A stretch of DNA of 33,402 bases from NCBI GenBank assembly GCA_024280335.1, contig JAJRQI010000026.1, positions 1 to 33,402 on the forward strand, written 5' to 3'. A program made the translations under genes and the position numbers. Below, in pieces: positions 33,257-33,402 of the stretch. How positions within the stretch are numbered: position 1 is the stretch's first letter; the number at the start of each line of letters is the position of its first letter. Source of the DNA: Deltaproteobacteria bacterium (GTDB taxonomy: Bacteria; Desulfobacterota; Desulfuromonadia; Desulfuromonadales; Geopsychrobacteraceae). The notes beneath the pieces are model-generated. The model was not told the origin of the DNA, made no database searches, and saw only the letters and a list, made by a program, of their open reading frames with translations.

Positions 33257-33402
33257 GCTACTTAGTGCTTGGGCGAAAACATGATTACCCAATAAAAACA
33301 AATAGATATAGGTTTTCTGCTGAATAAAGATTATAATATGTCGGTGCAGCAGCAAGTCGAACCAATGCCGTAAGTGCCTGATTTTGCATTGAACCATTTG
33401 CC

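Overview
The window looks like a chromosomal segment of an anaerobic, cytochrome-rich bacterium of the Desulfuromonadales/Geobacterales type. This is inferred from gene content: a System I cytochrome c maturation operon with a Cys-type CcmE, a heme-bearing GGDEF/EAL sensor, a tungsten-type aldehyde:ferredoxin oxidoreductase, a molybdopterin oxidoreductase and an NtrC-type two-component system. No rRNA or marker gene fixes the species.

Layout. (1) 1-3889: a PerR/Fur-like regulator on the minus strand with a consensus sigma70 promoter and a Fur-type box, then on the plus strand a strongly structured leader, a molybdopterin oxidoreductase and a RarD-type permease. (2) 3864-11224: a defence-like island, almost all on the minus strand. 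It holds a SLATT (DUF4231) gene followed by a membrane TIR gene, a tRNA-Thr(CGU) with terminator, a decayed hsdR, an MNT/HEPN toxin-antitoxin pair, a MITE-like repeat, a pRiA4b ORF-3-like gene, an ORF6N gene and an intact hsdM without hsdS. (3) 11409-19896: a minus-strand cytochrome c biogenesis operon in transcription order ccmE-ccmF-ccmH-ccmI(N-part)-ccmA-ccmB-ccmC-ccmD-TPR, then a repeat block, then TPR-ccsA-like-resB-like. (4) 20126-22932: a histidine kinase and sigma54 activator directly upstream of ccmE. Between them lie a 16-base sigma54 promoter match and an 11-bp inverted repeat at enhancer distance, so this pair probably controls the ccm operon. (5) 23100-25651: a Fic protein with three phased operator-like repeats, a small lineage-type protein and a DUF4126 membrane protein. 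(6) 25946-31442: a periplasmic heme-c GGDEF/EAL protein paired with a PhnD-like binding protein, then a hairpin-rich leader and the aldehyde ferredoxin oxidoreductase. (7) 31489-33402: a second MITE copy, a family 2 glycosyltransferase, a 61-bp-periodic repeat array that imitates a CRISPR, an inverted copy of the repeat found inside the ccm operon, and a strong hairpin.

The best candidates for new biology are the SLATT plus TIR-DUF4190 membrane gene pair, the apparent sigma54/two-component control of cytochrome c maturation, and the three-operator control region of the Fic gene. All functional statements come from reading motifs and gene order. No database search was run.
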